DNA of 64,000 bases, taken from Corynebacterium felinum. GTDB taxonomy: Bacteria; Actinomycetota; Actinomycetes; Mycobacteriales; Mycobacteriaceae. The DNA is taken from NCBI RefSeq assembly GCF_030408755.1, contig NZ_CP047209.1:2108001-2172000 (forward strand), read 5' to 3'. Numbering within the stretch: position 1 is the stretch's first letter; each line of letters begins with the position of its first letter. Made by a program: the position numbers and the translations under genes. This document shows, in pieces, positions 28,304-35,934 of the stretch. The notes under the pieces were generated by a model. The model saw only the letters and a program-made list of their open reading frames with translations. It made no database searches and had not been told where the DNA came from.

Positions 28304-28750
28304 CTACTGAGTGGACCAGTATGCGTTACAAGTGCCACTGGTAACGCCACCTTTAACTAACGCTTTTGCCCAATTTCCACTACGTGCGGTAGCTGTGTTG
28401 GTTTCGCTTCCCATGGTTGCTGTAGCCGTATGCGATGATGATCGGTGCATATAATTGGAGAAGCATTCCTTTGTTGTTAGATTTACCCATCGCCATCCGT
28501 AACTCCAGTCCCCACCTCCTACAGATTCGTTTGTAGTTCCTGGAAAACTGAAAACTTTGGGTGCGTTAAGTTCATCCGGTATACTTTCAGTACTGAAAGT
28601 GACGACTCCTGAGGTTGGATTTCCCATTTCATCTACAGTTAAGATAGTGTATTGGGGCGACAATTTAGGGGTGTCTGCGGATGCTGTTACATTCAGTGCC
28701 ATCGTCGTTGCTGCAATCAAGGAAGCGGTGACGGTGCGCATTCTTATCAT
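28304..28750 (-). CDS. Lactococcin 972-type bacteriocin precursor
   Basis: 148 residues from the ATG at 28750, preceded by CAGGAG five to six bases upstream. A signal peptide (RMRTVTASLIAATTMALNV, then TASADTP) targets it to the Sec pathway. The C-terminal ~70 residues show the lactococcin 972 pattern: GGGDWSYGWRW, a tract with NYMHRSSSHTATA, then ARSGNWAKALVKGG and the terminal AYW. Known members block septum formation by binding lipid II. The mature part is longer than lactococcin 972 itself, with about 60 extra residues after the signal. No immunity ABC transporter lies next to it. Flanked by IS remnants, so likely acquired. Confidence 0.8.
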   Translation of the reverse strand: MIRMRTVTASLIAATTMALNVTASADTPKLSPQYTILTVDEMGNPTSGVVTFSTESIPDELNAPKVFSFPGTTNESVGGGDWSYGWRWVNLTTKECFSNYMHRSSSHTATATMGSETNTATARSGNWAKALVKGGVTSGTCNAYWSTQ

Positions 28751-28777
28751 GTCGACTCCTGATGTTGCTTGGGAGAC

Positions 28778-28783
28778 ATTATA
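28778..28783 (-). promoter_or_regulatory. Promoter -10 box of the bacteriocin gene
   Basis: Perfect TATAAT on the minus strand, 27 bases before the ATG. No good TTGACA-like -35 is present at the usual distance; that region is instead occupied by the palindrome at 28805-28819. Confidence 0.6.
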
Positions 28784-28804
28784 GTCTCGTTCGGTGATCC
28801 GATC

Positions 28805-28819
28805 CGCCAACTGTTGGCG
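28805..28819. promoter_or_regulatory. Perfect palindrome over the -35 region of the bacteriocin promoter
   Basis: CGCCAACTGTTGGCG is a 7-1-7 perfect palindrome. It is centred about 30 bp upstream of the -10 box, where a repressor or class II activator would act. No regulator gene lies next to it, so the protein that binds is unknown. Confidence 0.5.
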
Positions 28820-28898
28820 CTTGGTTCCTTGAGTGATCCGCTTATTGTCAATTACTTGTGAAAATTGGGGGTAGTTGGGGGTGTTTTGTAGGTGTTTT

Positions 28899-29679
28899 TT
28901 ATTGCATTAATTCGTTGATGAGGGTTGTGTTTCCTTGGTGCTCGGGGGTGTTGGTGAGATTGAAGTAGACCTCAGGTTCGGGCGTGCGTACGCGTGGGCG
29001 TTGGTGTCTAAATCGTGTGGGGTTTTGTTCGTAAAGTCGTTGTTTGGCGGAGTTGCGTATTGCCCAGGTTCCTTTCCAGGTGTTGGTTAGTATTTGGTGT
29101 GGGGTGAAAAACTCGAGTGCTGAATGCGCGCGTGTGGTGTTGTAGTAGTCTACCCAGGTGCGTATCCAGTTTCGGGCGTGGTTTTTATCCTCGAAAACTT
29201 TCGGGTAGGTGGGATCGTTTTTCAAGGTGGCAAAGGATGATTCCACGTGGGGGTTATCGTCACTGATGCGTGGGCGTGAATGTGATCGAACAATGCCATG
29301 GGTTTGGCAGAATTGCTGCATTTTTCTTGATTTCATTGAAGTCCCGTTATCGGAATGGATCATTTCAACCTGATGGCCTTGTTTGGTAGCAGTGGCGATG
29401 ATCTGGGTGAAGATTTCTTCGGCGACAGTGGTGTTGGGCTGGTCATCAATACCCCATCCGACGATGGCGCGTGAATACAGGTCCACAACACAGTGCAGAT
29501 ACGTATTGTGCCCTCGTGTAAGTAGTGGCAGTGTGGTGATATCCCACACCAGGGTTTGATACGGTTTGGTCGCAACAAGCTGTGGCGGGGTTGTCCGCGG
29601 TGTTTTACTCACACGCACAGCAGTGGTGGTTTTAGGTCCACGGCTGACACACGTAGGTGTCTTTGACATACGGTAGTAG
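28899..29679 (-). pseudogene. IS3-like OrfB, C-terminal part (interrupted)
   Basis: Integrase core of a second IS3-type transposase: first Asp in LVWDITTLPLLTRGHNTYL, second in EMIHSDNGTSMKS, Glu in DDNPHVESSFATLKN. The frame continues exactly across the insertion point: SYYRMSKTPTCVSRGP here follows directly on GQVLASLS of the fragment that starts at 31249. The gene was therefore intact before the inner IS arrived and is now inactive. Confidence 0.88.
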
Positions 29680-29753
29680 CTGGGACCTGACCCCCGTTTG
29701 GTAGACACCTGATTTCCCGCTTGTATGAGGTGGGAGGAAGGTACTGTAGTTTT

Positions 29754-30053
29754 ATGCCAAGGTTTTATTCAGATGAGTTCAAGCGTGACGCTGTTGCGTT
29801 TTATGAGAACTCGGAACTGTCTCTAGCGAAGGCCGCTGCTGATTTGGGGATTAATCGGCAATCTCTGCATACGTGGGTCAAGGATTTGGGCACTGGTAAG
29901 CGTTCTCGTGTTGCGGTGCAAAAGCGGCAAGCTCAGGCAATTTCTGAAGCTGAACGTATCCGTGAGCTTGAGCGTGAGCTGCGTAAAATGACTGAAGAGC
30001 GTGATATTTTGCGTAAGGCTGTTAAATATTTCGCGGAAGAGACAAATTGGTGA
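29754..30053 (+). CDS. IS3-family transposase OrfA, copy B
   Basis: 99-residue helix-turn-helix protein with a C-terminal leucine zipper, from the ATG at 29754 behind GGAGGAAGG. Sequence identical to copy A. Overlaps orfB by seven bases; a -1 frameshift in this overlap region would make the OrfAB transposase. Confidence 0.92.
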   Translation: MPRFYSDEFKRDAVAFYENSELSLAKAAADLGINRQSLHTWVKDLGTGKRSRVAVQKRQAQAISEAERIRELERELRKMTEERDILRKAVKYFAEETNW

Positions 30054-30949
30054 TCCGCTTCCAGTTTGTCGAAGACCATCGAACCGATTATTCGGTCAAG
30101 CGGATGTGTGAGGTGCTGAAACTTAATGCCTCATCGTTTTACAAGTGGCGCAAAGCTCGTGCTGTTCGTAACACTAAAACGTGCGAGGACTCGTTGTTGG
30201 CGGTGCGTATTCTTTCTGTGTTCAACCAGTTCAATGGCTGTTACGGGGCGAAACGTATCGCGGCTGAAATTTCCGATCAGTATGAGCCTGTTAATCATAA
30301 ACGTGTTGCTAGGTTGATGGCATCGATGAATCTGCGTGGGTACAGCAAAAAACGCAAGGTCAAAACCACTATTTCCAGGAAAGATCGCAGTGTTTTCCCG
30401 GATCTGGTCACGCGTAATTTCACTGCTGATCGCCCGAATAAAGTGTATGTGGGTGATATCACCTACCTACCGATTAAAGGTGGTGGGAATATGTATCTGG
30501 CCACAGTTATTGATTGTTTCTCCCGTAAACTCACCGGGTTTGCGTTAGCTGATCACATGCGCACTGATCTTATTGGTGAAGCACTCGCCATGGCAAAAGA
30601 CCAGCGTGGGTCACTAAAAGGTGCGATTTTCCATTCAGATCATGGAAGTGTGTACACCTCACAGGTTTTCCAACAGCAATGTAAATCTCTTGGAGTGACC
30701 CAGTCCATGGGTGGTGTTGGCACGAGTGCGGATAACGCGCTTGCAGAGTCGTTTAATGCCACATTAAAACGTGAAGTCCTTCAAGATCGGAAGGTCTTTG
30801 ACACCATGCTCCAATGTCGAAAAGAAGTGTTTTCTTGGTGTGTCAGGTACAACACCACACGTCGGCACAGTTACTTGAAATACTGCGCCCCCAACACTTT
30901 TGAAGCGCAAGCATTTGCGCTAAAATCTATCTCAGCAATCACCGCTTAA
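30047..30949 (+). CDS. IS3-family transposase OrfB, copy B
   Basis: 300-residue integrase-type transposase, identical to copy A, with intact DDE residues (in YVGDITYLP, FHSDHGSVYTS and NALAESFNAT). The gene ends 28 bp before the right terminus of the element. Since both ends and both frames are intact, the copy is probably active. Confidence 0.93.
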   Translation: MVIRFQFVEDHRTDYSVKRMCEVLKLNASSFYKWRKARAVRNTKTCEDSLLAVRILSVFNQFNGCYGAKRIAAEISDQYEPVNHKRVARLMASMNLRGYSKKRKVKTTISRKDRSVFPDLVTRNFTADRPNKVYVGDITYLPIKGGGNMYLATVIDCFSRKLTGFALADHMRTDLIGEALAMAKDQRGSLKGAIFHSDHGSVYTSQVFQQQCKSLGVTQSMGGVGTSADNALAESFNATLKREVLQDRKVFDTMLQCRKEVFSWCVRYNTTRRHSYLKYCAPNTFEAQAFALKSISAITA

Positions 30950-30980
30950 ATGTGTCTACTTTTCGGGGGTCGCGCCCCTG

Positions 30981-31249
30981 CTTAAACTTGCCAAGACCTG
31001 CCCGTGATCCCACTGCTGGTAGTACACCTGTTGGATGGGTACCTTTGGTGCGGCATCAATTTGTTTGCAGATCAGTGTACGTTCCTGGTCTGTGAGCATC
31101 ACGTCTTTACGCCGCAACCGATGCGGGGTGGGGTTGTGCTTGCGTCGATAGCCTGGATGAAGGCGTTCATGCAGGCTAGAAGGCGCAAGCCCAGTAAGCT
31201 TGTGGCACCGTGTTTTCGGTATGGTCAAATCAACCAAAGCGTAGAACAA
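30981..31249 (-). pseudogene. IS3-like OrfB, N-terminal part (interrupted)
   Basis: Starts FYALVDLTIPKTRCHKLTGL and runs to GQVLASLS before the inserted copy B ends it. Upstream the frame continues to orfA through a -1 shift: from GCGGAAAAATCC on the minus strand (A-run at 31306-31310) the reading ILTVEQQERFDAFVTEDLSL leads into this fragment. Together with the part at 28899-29679 it forms one former transposase gene. Confidence 0.85.
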
Positions 31250-31293
31250 GGAAAGATCTTCGGTTACGAACGCATCGAAACGTTCTTGTTGTT

Positions 31294-31776
31294 CTACTGT
31301 GAGGATTTTTCCGCCTTGCCGTGTGGCTCGCCAAGATCGTGCAAGACGGCAATAGCTTTTCCCAACGCATCAGCAGCCTTTTCCCACTTACTAGCCTCAG
31401 CATCTTTTAATGCAAGTTGGCGGGCAAATTCTTTCCGATCACGCTCAGCTTGAGCGCTATGTTCAGCAAGCTTACGAACCAACTTTTCCTGTTCCCGCTC
31501 GGCTTGGGCTTGCTGCTGGGCTAAAAGCTCTCGGAGTCGTTGTACCTCTGAAATATCACGCTTTGTCATACTCCCAGTCTTACGGGGAAAACGCTCATTG
31601 TCGAGATCACCATCAGCCAACGCAGAAATCCACTTCCGAATCACATGCGGACGCAGCCCTAAACTTTCAGCATAAGGAGTCTTCTCACCCCGCCGTAGCT
31701 TGACATAACGCAACGCAATCTCACGCTGCTGCGCGGGGGTAAACGACGAAGCCACAACATGAACTTCCATACTCAT
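31294..31776 (-). CDS. IS3-like OrfA of the split element
   Basis: 160 residues. N-terminal helix-turn-helix (FTPAQQREIALRYVKLRRGE...GLRPHVIRKWISAL) followed by an unusually long coiled coil (about residues 75-140, rich in EREQEKLVRKLAEHSAQAER-type heptads). It would bind the terminal repeats and, through frameshifting at GGAAAAATCC, form the N-terminus of OrfAB. With orfB disrupted it can no longer drive transposition alone, but could act as a repressor. Confidence 0.8.
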   Translation of the reverse strand: MSMEVHVVASSFTPAQQREIALRYVKLRRGEKTPYAESLGLRPHVIRKWISALADGDLDNERFPRKTGSMTKRDISEVQRLRELLAQQQAQAEREQEKLVRKLAEHSAQAERDRKEFARQLALKDAEASKWEKAADALGKAIAVLHDLGEPHGKAEKSSQ

Positions 31777-31974
31777 GAATCCTTCCTAGAAACCATTCAC
31801 AAGTAGTCTGACAATTATTGTCCGACCAATTTCGTGGCCAAGTACTTATTACAATAAGTGCCTTGGGTCACATTGTCAAGTGTTTGCCTAAAATAGGCAA
31901 CTGTTTTCACTATGTATATCGCGCTCATGTTCTTACGTACGTACGTATAACTTTAGGTTTTTCTCACAACACCT

Positions 31975-32067
31975 TACGATGGAAACAGTCACCAAAAGAA
32001 GCCCACGTTAAACCACTTTCACTTCCAGAGACATACAGCCGCAGGAACATTTCCATGCTGGGCGAAC
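31975..32067 (-). mobile_element. Fossil 5' end of a group II intron
   Basis: The segment aligns with the 5' end of both intact introns: CACAACACC(T)TACGATG, GTTAAACCAC(T)TTCACT, and the terminus GTTCGCCC on the minus strand, at about 70 percent by eye. It lies directly behind the ilvE terminator, the same kind of site as the other two. The remaining intron (RT gene and domains V/VI) is missing; the split IS3-like element now lies 160 bp further on. Confidence 0.75.
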
Positions 32068-32068
32068 T

Positions 32069-32100
32069 AAAAATCCTCACCGTCTAACTCGACGATGAGG
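32069..32100 (-). terminator. ilvE terminator
   Basis: Stem CCTCATCGTC/GACGGTGAGG (one C-A mismatch) with a short loop, followed on the minus strand by ATTTTTA. The stem ends 25 bp after the ilvE stop codon. The intron fossil begins right after the T-run. Confidence 0.85.
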
Positions 32101-32124
32101 AATGGGCATGAGATTGCGAGAGCT

Positions 32125-33240
32125 TTAGGCCTCGACGAGGGTACTCATCCAATTGTGGGTGTCTTCCACAACCCCACGCTGAATACCAGTCAAGCGCTCG
32201 CGCAGTGCCAGGGTGACAGGGCCTGGTTCGTTATTGTTCACGGTGAATGTTCCATGGCTAGACTTCACGGTACCCACTGGTGTGATAACAGCGGCGGTGC
32301 CACAAGCGAAGGTTTCGGCAAGCGCACCGGACTTCGCGTCTTCTTCCCACTCAGCGGTGCTAAACAGACGCTCGTGAACCGTATATCCCATATCTTGAGC
32401 CACCTGCAGCAGTGAAGCACGGGTAATACCTGGCAGGAGGGAACCGGAAAGCTGAGGGGTAACAATGGTGGGAGTCTCACCATCAAACACGAACATGAGG
32501 TTCATGCCACCCATTTCCTCAACATACTTATGTTCCTGAGCATCCAGCCACACCACTTGGTCGCAGCCTTTTTCCGCAGCCTGTGCTTGGGCCAGCAAAG
32601 AAGCAGCATAGTTACCGGCAAACTTTGCCGCACCAGTACCACCCTTGGCGGCACGGACGTAATCTTCACACAGCCACACGCTCACTGGCTTAATACCGCC
32701 GGCGAAATATGCGCCAGCGGGAGAAGCAATAACCACATACTTGTAAGACACGGAAGGGTGCACACCAAGGGTTGCTTCGGTGGCAACCATGAAGGGGCGC
32801 AGGTAGAGAGCATCTTCGCCACCGTGTGCTGGAACCCATTCGCGGTCGATGGATACGAGCTGGCGCAGAGATTCCTCAAACAATTCAGTTGGTAGTTCCG
32901 GCATAGCCATGCGCTTGGCCGATGCTTGGAAACGTGCGGCATTCGCCTCAGGGCGGAAGGTTTTGATAGAACCGTCGGCGTGGCGGTACGCCTTGATGCC
33001 TTCGAAAATTGCTTGGCCGTAGTGGAATACGGAAGTGGAAGGGTCGAAGACCAGTGGTGCGTAGGGTTCAACTTTGGCGTCGTGCCAGCCGAGTTCCTGT
33101 GTCCACGAGATGGTGACCATGTGGTCGGTAAAGTGCTTGCCGAATCCTGGGTTTGCGAGGATATTCGCTAGTTCTTCACCGCTGGTGCGGTTAGGGTTCT
33201 CAGTAATGTCAAAGTTGAGTGTTGCTGCGTTAGCCGTCAT
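32125..33240 (-). CDS. ilvE: Branched-chain amino acid aminotransferase
   Basis: 371 residues, fold type IV PLP enzyme of the long (actinobacterial/eukaryotic) branched-chain subgroup. Features: FHYGQAIFEGIKAYRHADGSI, the lysine-containing GGTGAAKFAGNYAASLLAQ region, YVEEMGGMNLMFVF, and the phosphate-binding GSLLPGITRASLL. It makes leucine, isoleucine and valine from their 2-oxo acids with glutamate. Transcribed alone, divergent from pepA; its terminator carries the intron fossil. In relatives it follows cobS closely, so the IS island was inserted between the two. Confidence 0.95.
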   Translation of the reverse strand: MTANAATLNFDITENPNRTSGEELANILANPGFGKHFTDHMVTISWTQELGWHDAKVEPYAPLVFDPSTSVFHYGQAIFEGIKAYRHADGSIKTFRPEANAARFQASAKRMAMPELPTELFEESLRQLVSIDREWVPAHGGEDALYLRPFMVATEATLGVHPSVSYKYVVIASPAGAYFAGGIKPVSVWLCEDYVRAAKGGTGAAKFAGNYAASLLAQAQAAEKGCDQVVWLDAQEHKYVEEMGGMNLMFVFDGETPTIVTPQLSGSLLPGITRASLLQVAQDMGYTVHERLFSTAEWEEDAKSGALAETFACGTAAVITPVGTVKSSHGTFTVNNNEPGPVTLALRERLTGIQRGVVEDTHNWMSTLVEA

Positions 33241-33567
33241 GTCTTAAAAACTTACACCCCCACTGCCAAGAAATGTTATTAATTTTCACGTGTATTATGC
33301 CCGCGTTGCACCTAGCCACCCACGTATTGGGGGCGTCGATAAGCGAAATATGCAGCAGTGACCGTAATCGGTGCCCTCACCCACCTGTGCACAATCGGTT
33401 AGGCTTGAGATCGCGGCTAACGGTGCGCCTTGATATGCACACCCTAAACCCACCCTGTGCAGCACCTATGCTTGCCCGTCTTCCCTACTGTGAGCCCCTG
33501 TGAACGAACGCGGGGGTAGCGGGGGAAGTTTTTTCGTCATTCCTCATCTTCGTTGAAAGGATCCTTC
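33241..33567. other. Divergent ilvE/pepA intergenic region
   Basis: About 330 bp with the promoters of both flanking genes. I find no palindrome, riboswitch or repeat that I can name; only G-runs close to the pepA start. Confidence 0.4.
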
Positions 33568-35112
33568 GTGACATCAACCGCACTCCCCGCAACCGGCGCC
33601 ACCACCACCGTGCGCCTTGCACGTGCACTCCCTGAAGAATTCGACGCACTGCTCGTCCCCGTTTTCAAGGGCGAAGACGGGCTTGAACTCGCAGCGTCCG
33701 GCCTCTTCGAAGAAGACATCGAAATCGCAATCTGGGAACTGCTCAGCGCTGTGGGCGCCACCGGCGCTGCCGAAGAGCTCACCCGCATCCCCTCCATCGA
33801 CGGCATCGACACCGACTTCATCCTCGCAGTGGGCCTCGGCGAAGACGCAAAGCTTGACGACGACACCCTACGCCGGGCCAGCGCTGCCGCCGCCCGCTCC
33901 CTCAAGGGAATCAAAACAGTCGTGACCACCGTGGGCACCTTCGGCATTCAACCTGTCGTTGAAGGCACCCTGCTGGGCGCCTACTCCTACACCGGGCATA
34001 AGAGCGAGAACCCCGAATCCAGCGCACCAGTGCAGGAAGTTATTGTGTACTCGCCCAAGAAGAGCGCAGAACGCAAGTTCCAGCGCGGTGTAATCGCAGC
34101 GGAAGCAGTCAACCTCACCCGCGACCTCGTAAATGCCCCATCCTCACACCTCTACCCTGCCTCCTATGCAGCAATCATCGAATCGTTGGCCGCAGAGCAC
34201 GGCTTAGAGGTCACCGTTAAGGATTACGACACCCTCCTTAGCGAAGGCTTCGGTGGCGTGGTCGCTGTCGGCCAAGGTTCTGCACGCAAACCTTTCGTTG
34301 TTCAGCTACGCTACCGCGCACCGCAAGCAACCAAGCATGTCTCCTTCGTGGGCAAGGGCATCACCTTCGACACCGGCGGCATCTCGATCAAGCCTGGCGC
34401 AAGCATGGAAAACATGATTTCAGACATGGGTGGTTCCGCCGCTGTTATCGCCACCATCATCGCGGCAGCACGCATGAACCTTGACGTAAACGTGACTGCA
34501 ACCGTTTCGCTGGCTGAAAATATGCCCGATGGCCATGCCTTCCGCCCCGGCGACGTGATCACCCATTATGGGGGTAAGACAACTGAGATCCTGAACACGG
34601 ACGCCGAAGGTCGCCTCGTGCTCGCCGACGCGCTCGTGCTTGCCAGCGAAGACAACCCCGATGTTCTCATCGACTGCGCAACCTTAACCGGCGCGCAGAT
34701 CGTCGCACTGGGCAACCGCACCTCCGGTGTGATGGGTGATAAGAAGGTACGCAATCGCCTTGCTGAGTTCGGACGCAAGGTGGGTGAGCACGCATGGGCA
34801 ATGCCGCTTCCTGAAGAGCTGGTGGAATCCATGAAGTCCCCTGTCGCTGACCTGCGCAACGTGGACAATACTCGTGCGGGCGGCATGCTCAGCGCGGGTT
34901 GCTTCCTGCGCAACTTCGTCGGCGAAGGCATCCAGTGGGCGCACGTGGATAACGCAGGCCCATCCTTCAATACTGGTAGTGCGTACGGCTACACGCCTGC
35001 CCGCGCAACGGGTGTTCCTGTGCGCACCTTTATTAAGTTCCTCCGTGATGTTGACAAGCAGACACAGAAGGAACTGAAGGCCGCTGCTGAGGAATCCACA
35101 CAGGATTCTTAA
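33568..35112 (+). CDS. pepA: Leucyl aminopeptidase (M17)
   Basis: 514 residues from the GTG at 33568, chosen because GAAAGGA lies six bases upstream; a TTG at 33553 overlaps that site. The C-terminal M17 domain shows GKGITFDTGGISIKPG (metal-binding Lys and Asp), MSDMGGSAAV-type block (here ISDMGGSAAV), and the family signature NTDAEGRLVLADAL. The two-zinc hexameric enzyme removes N-terminal residues from peptides in the cytoplasm. Followed by a strong terminator. Confidence 0.95.
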   Translation: MTSTALPATGATTTVRLARALPEEFDALLVPVFKGEDGLELAASGLFEEDIEIAIWELLSAVGATGAAEELTRIPSIDGIDTDFILAVGLGEDAKLDDDTLRRASAAAARSLKGIKTVVTTVGTFGIQPVVEGTLLGAYSYTGHKSENPESSAPVQEVIVYSPKKSAERKFQRGVIAAEAVNLTRDLVNAPSSHLYPASYAAIIESLAAEHGLEVTVKDYDTLLSEGFGGVVAVGQGSARKPFVVQLRYRAPQATKHVSFVGKGITFDTGGISIKPGASMENMISDMGGSAAVIATIIAAARMNLDVNVTATVSLAENMPDGHAFRPGDVITHYGGKTTEILNTDAEGRLVLADALVLASEDNPDVLIDCATLTGAQIVALGNRTSGVMGDKKVRNRLAEFGRKVGEHAWAMPLPEELVESMKSPVADLRNVDNTRAGGMLSAGCFLRNFVGEGIQWAHVDNAGPSFNTGSAYGYTPARATGVPVRTFIKFLRDVDKQTQKELKAAAEESTQDS

Positions 35113-35172
35113 AATATAGGTTTCCCAGGCTGCACACCCCCACCCCCGTTGCAGCCCCCGCGCCTATATTTT

Positions 35173-35216
35173 CGCCCCTACCGCACATCACTGTGTGCTG
35201 GTAGGGGCGTTTTTCA
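35173..35216 (+). terminator. pepA terminator
   Basis: Stem CGCCCCTACC/GGTAGGGGCG plus inner GCACA pairing, followed by TTTTTC. Placed about 60 bp after the pepA stop codon. Confidence 0.88.
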
Positions 35217-35419
35217 CTATCCTCAACGCGCGGGCATGTTTTACACCTGCGCAGGTGTGAGATGTTTCGACGCTTGCTTATCGACGCCCCCACCAACCCC
35301 ACCCTACCCCCTGCCCTGAGCTGCGGGTACTGGAAGGGTGCACACATGGTTTCCATGCTTGGGGCAGCGGCCGATTGTCAAGGTTTGTGCACTCTGGTGG
35401 CGAATTCTCGCTCGGGTTT

Positions 35420-35806
35420 TTAAAACTCGCCGCGTTCAAATTTTTCGCGGCGTACACGCTGTTCTTCCCGTTTGCGCAATATCCGATCCCGCTCAATTTT
35501 TTCCCGCATACGCTGCGGGTAGCCGGTTTCTTCGACGTCGAAAAGCGGAATGCTTAATTCGCGTGCCACCACATCAATTCCCTTAGGACCGCCAATGCGG
35601 CGACGGGTGAAATCACCTGTGGCATCGACGAGGCACACGCTCATTTCGTTGACGAGCGTTTCAGGTTCTATATAGCCTTCGACGAGCGCGTGGTCTTTCG
35701 CCCATTGTTTGAGGTAAGCCAAGTCTGCCTCGCGCACCGTTTCTCCCGGTCCACGTGCTGGTCTTAAGTTAGATTTTGTGCCTTTGCGGCCGAACAAATT
35801 GAACAC
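35420..35806 (-). CDS. Conserved corynebacterial protein of unknown function
   Basis: 128 residues from the GTG at 35806; a TACAAT box ends eight bases upstream, compatible with a leaderless transcript. The product begins FNLFGRKGTKSNLRPARGPG, contains WAKDHALVEGYIEPETLVNEMSVCLVD as a central part (shortened here: LVEGYIEPETLVNE), and ends in a highly charged helix RMREKIERDRILRKREEQRV. No membrane segment or catalytic motif is recognised. It faces the E2 gene divergently, a position conserved in relatives, but no function can be given. Confidence 0.75.
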   Translation of the reverse strand: MFNLFGRKGTKSNLRPARGPGETVREADLAYLKQWAKDHALVEGYIEPETLVNEMSVCLVDATGDFTRRRIGGPKGIDVVARELSIPLFDVEETGYPQRMREKIERDRILRKREEQRVRREKFERGEF

Positions 35807-35934
35807 AACTGACAATTGTAGGGGGAAATTTTCAGTGTTGCGGTCTTCGAGGTCACATTTTCGCGACAAAACAGGTACGCTCGTAGGGTATTAAGACTTT
35901 CCATCCTTAAAAAATCGTAGGAGTCAAGACAACA

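Larger units (their letters stand above)
29683..30977 (+). mobile_element. IS3-family insertion sequence, copy B (1295 bp)
   Basis: Same element as 23663-24957 but in the opposite orientation, with identical proteins. It duplicated CTG (29680-29682 and 30978-30980) when it entered orfB of the surrounding element. The differing target duplications show that the two copies moved independently. Confidence 0.93.
28845..31814 (-). mobile_element. IS3-like element split by IS3 copy B
   Basis: Ends TTGTCAATTACTTGTGAA (left) and TTGTCAGACTACTTGTGAA (right, reverse complement) form the inverted repeats; a 3-bp duplication TTA lies at 28842-28844 and 31815-31817. Removing the inner 1295-bp copy and one CTG duplication leaves an element of 1672 bp with orfA and a restored orfB. 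It has a different sequence from the inner IS. Confidence 0.85.

Noticed and set aside
23663..30977. Composite transposon formed by the two IS3 copies
   Set aside because: Each copy has its own target duplication (GTT and CTG), so they inserted separately.
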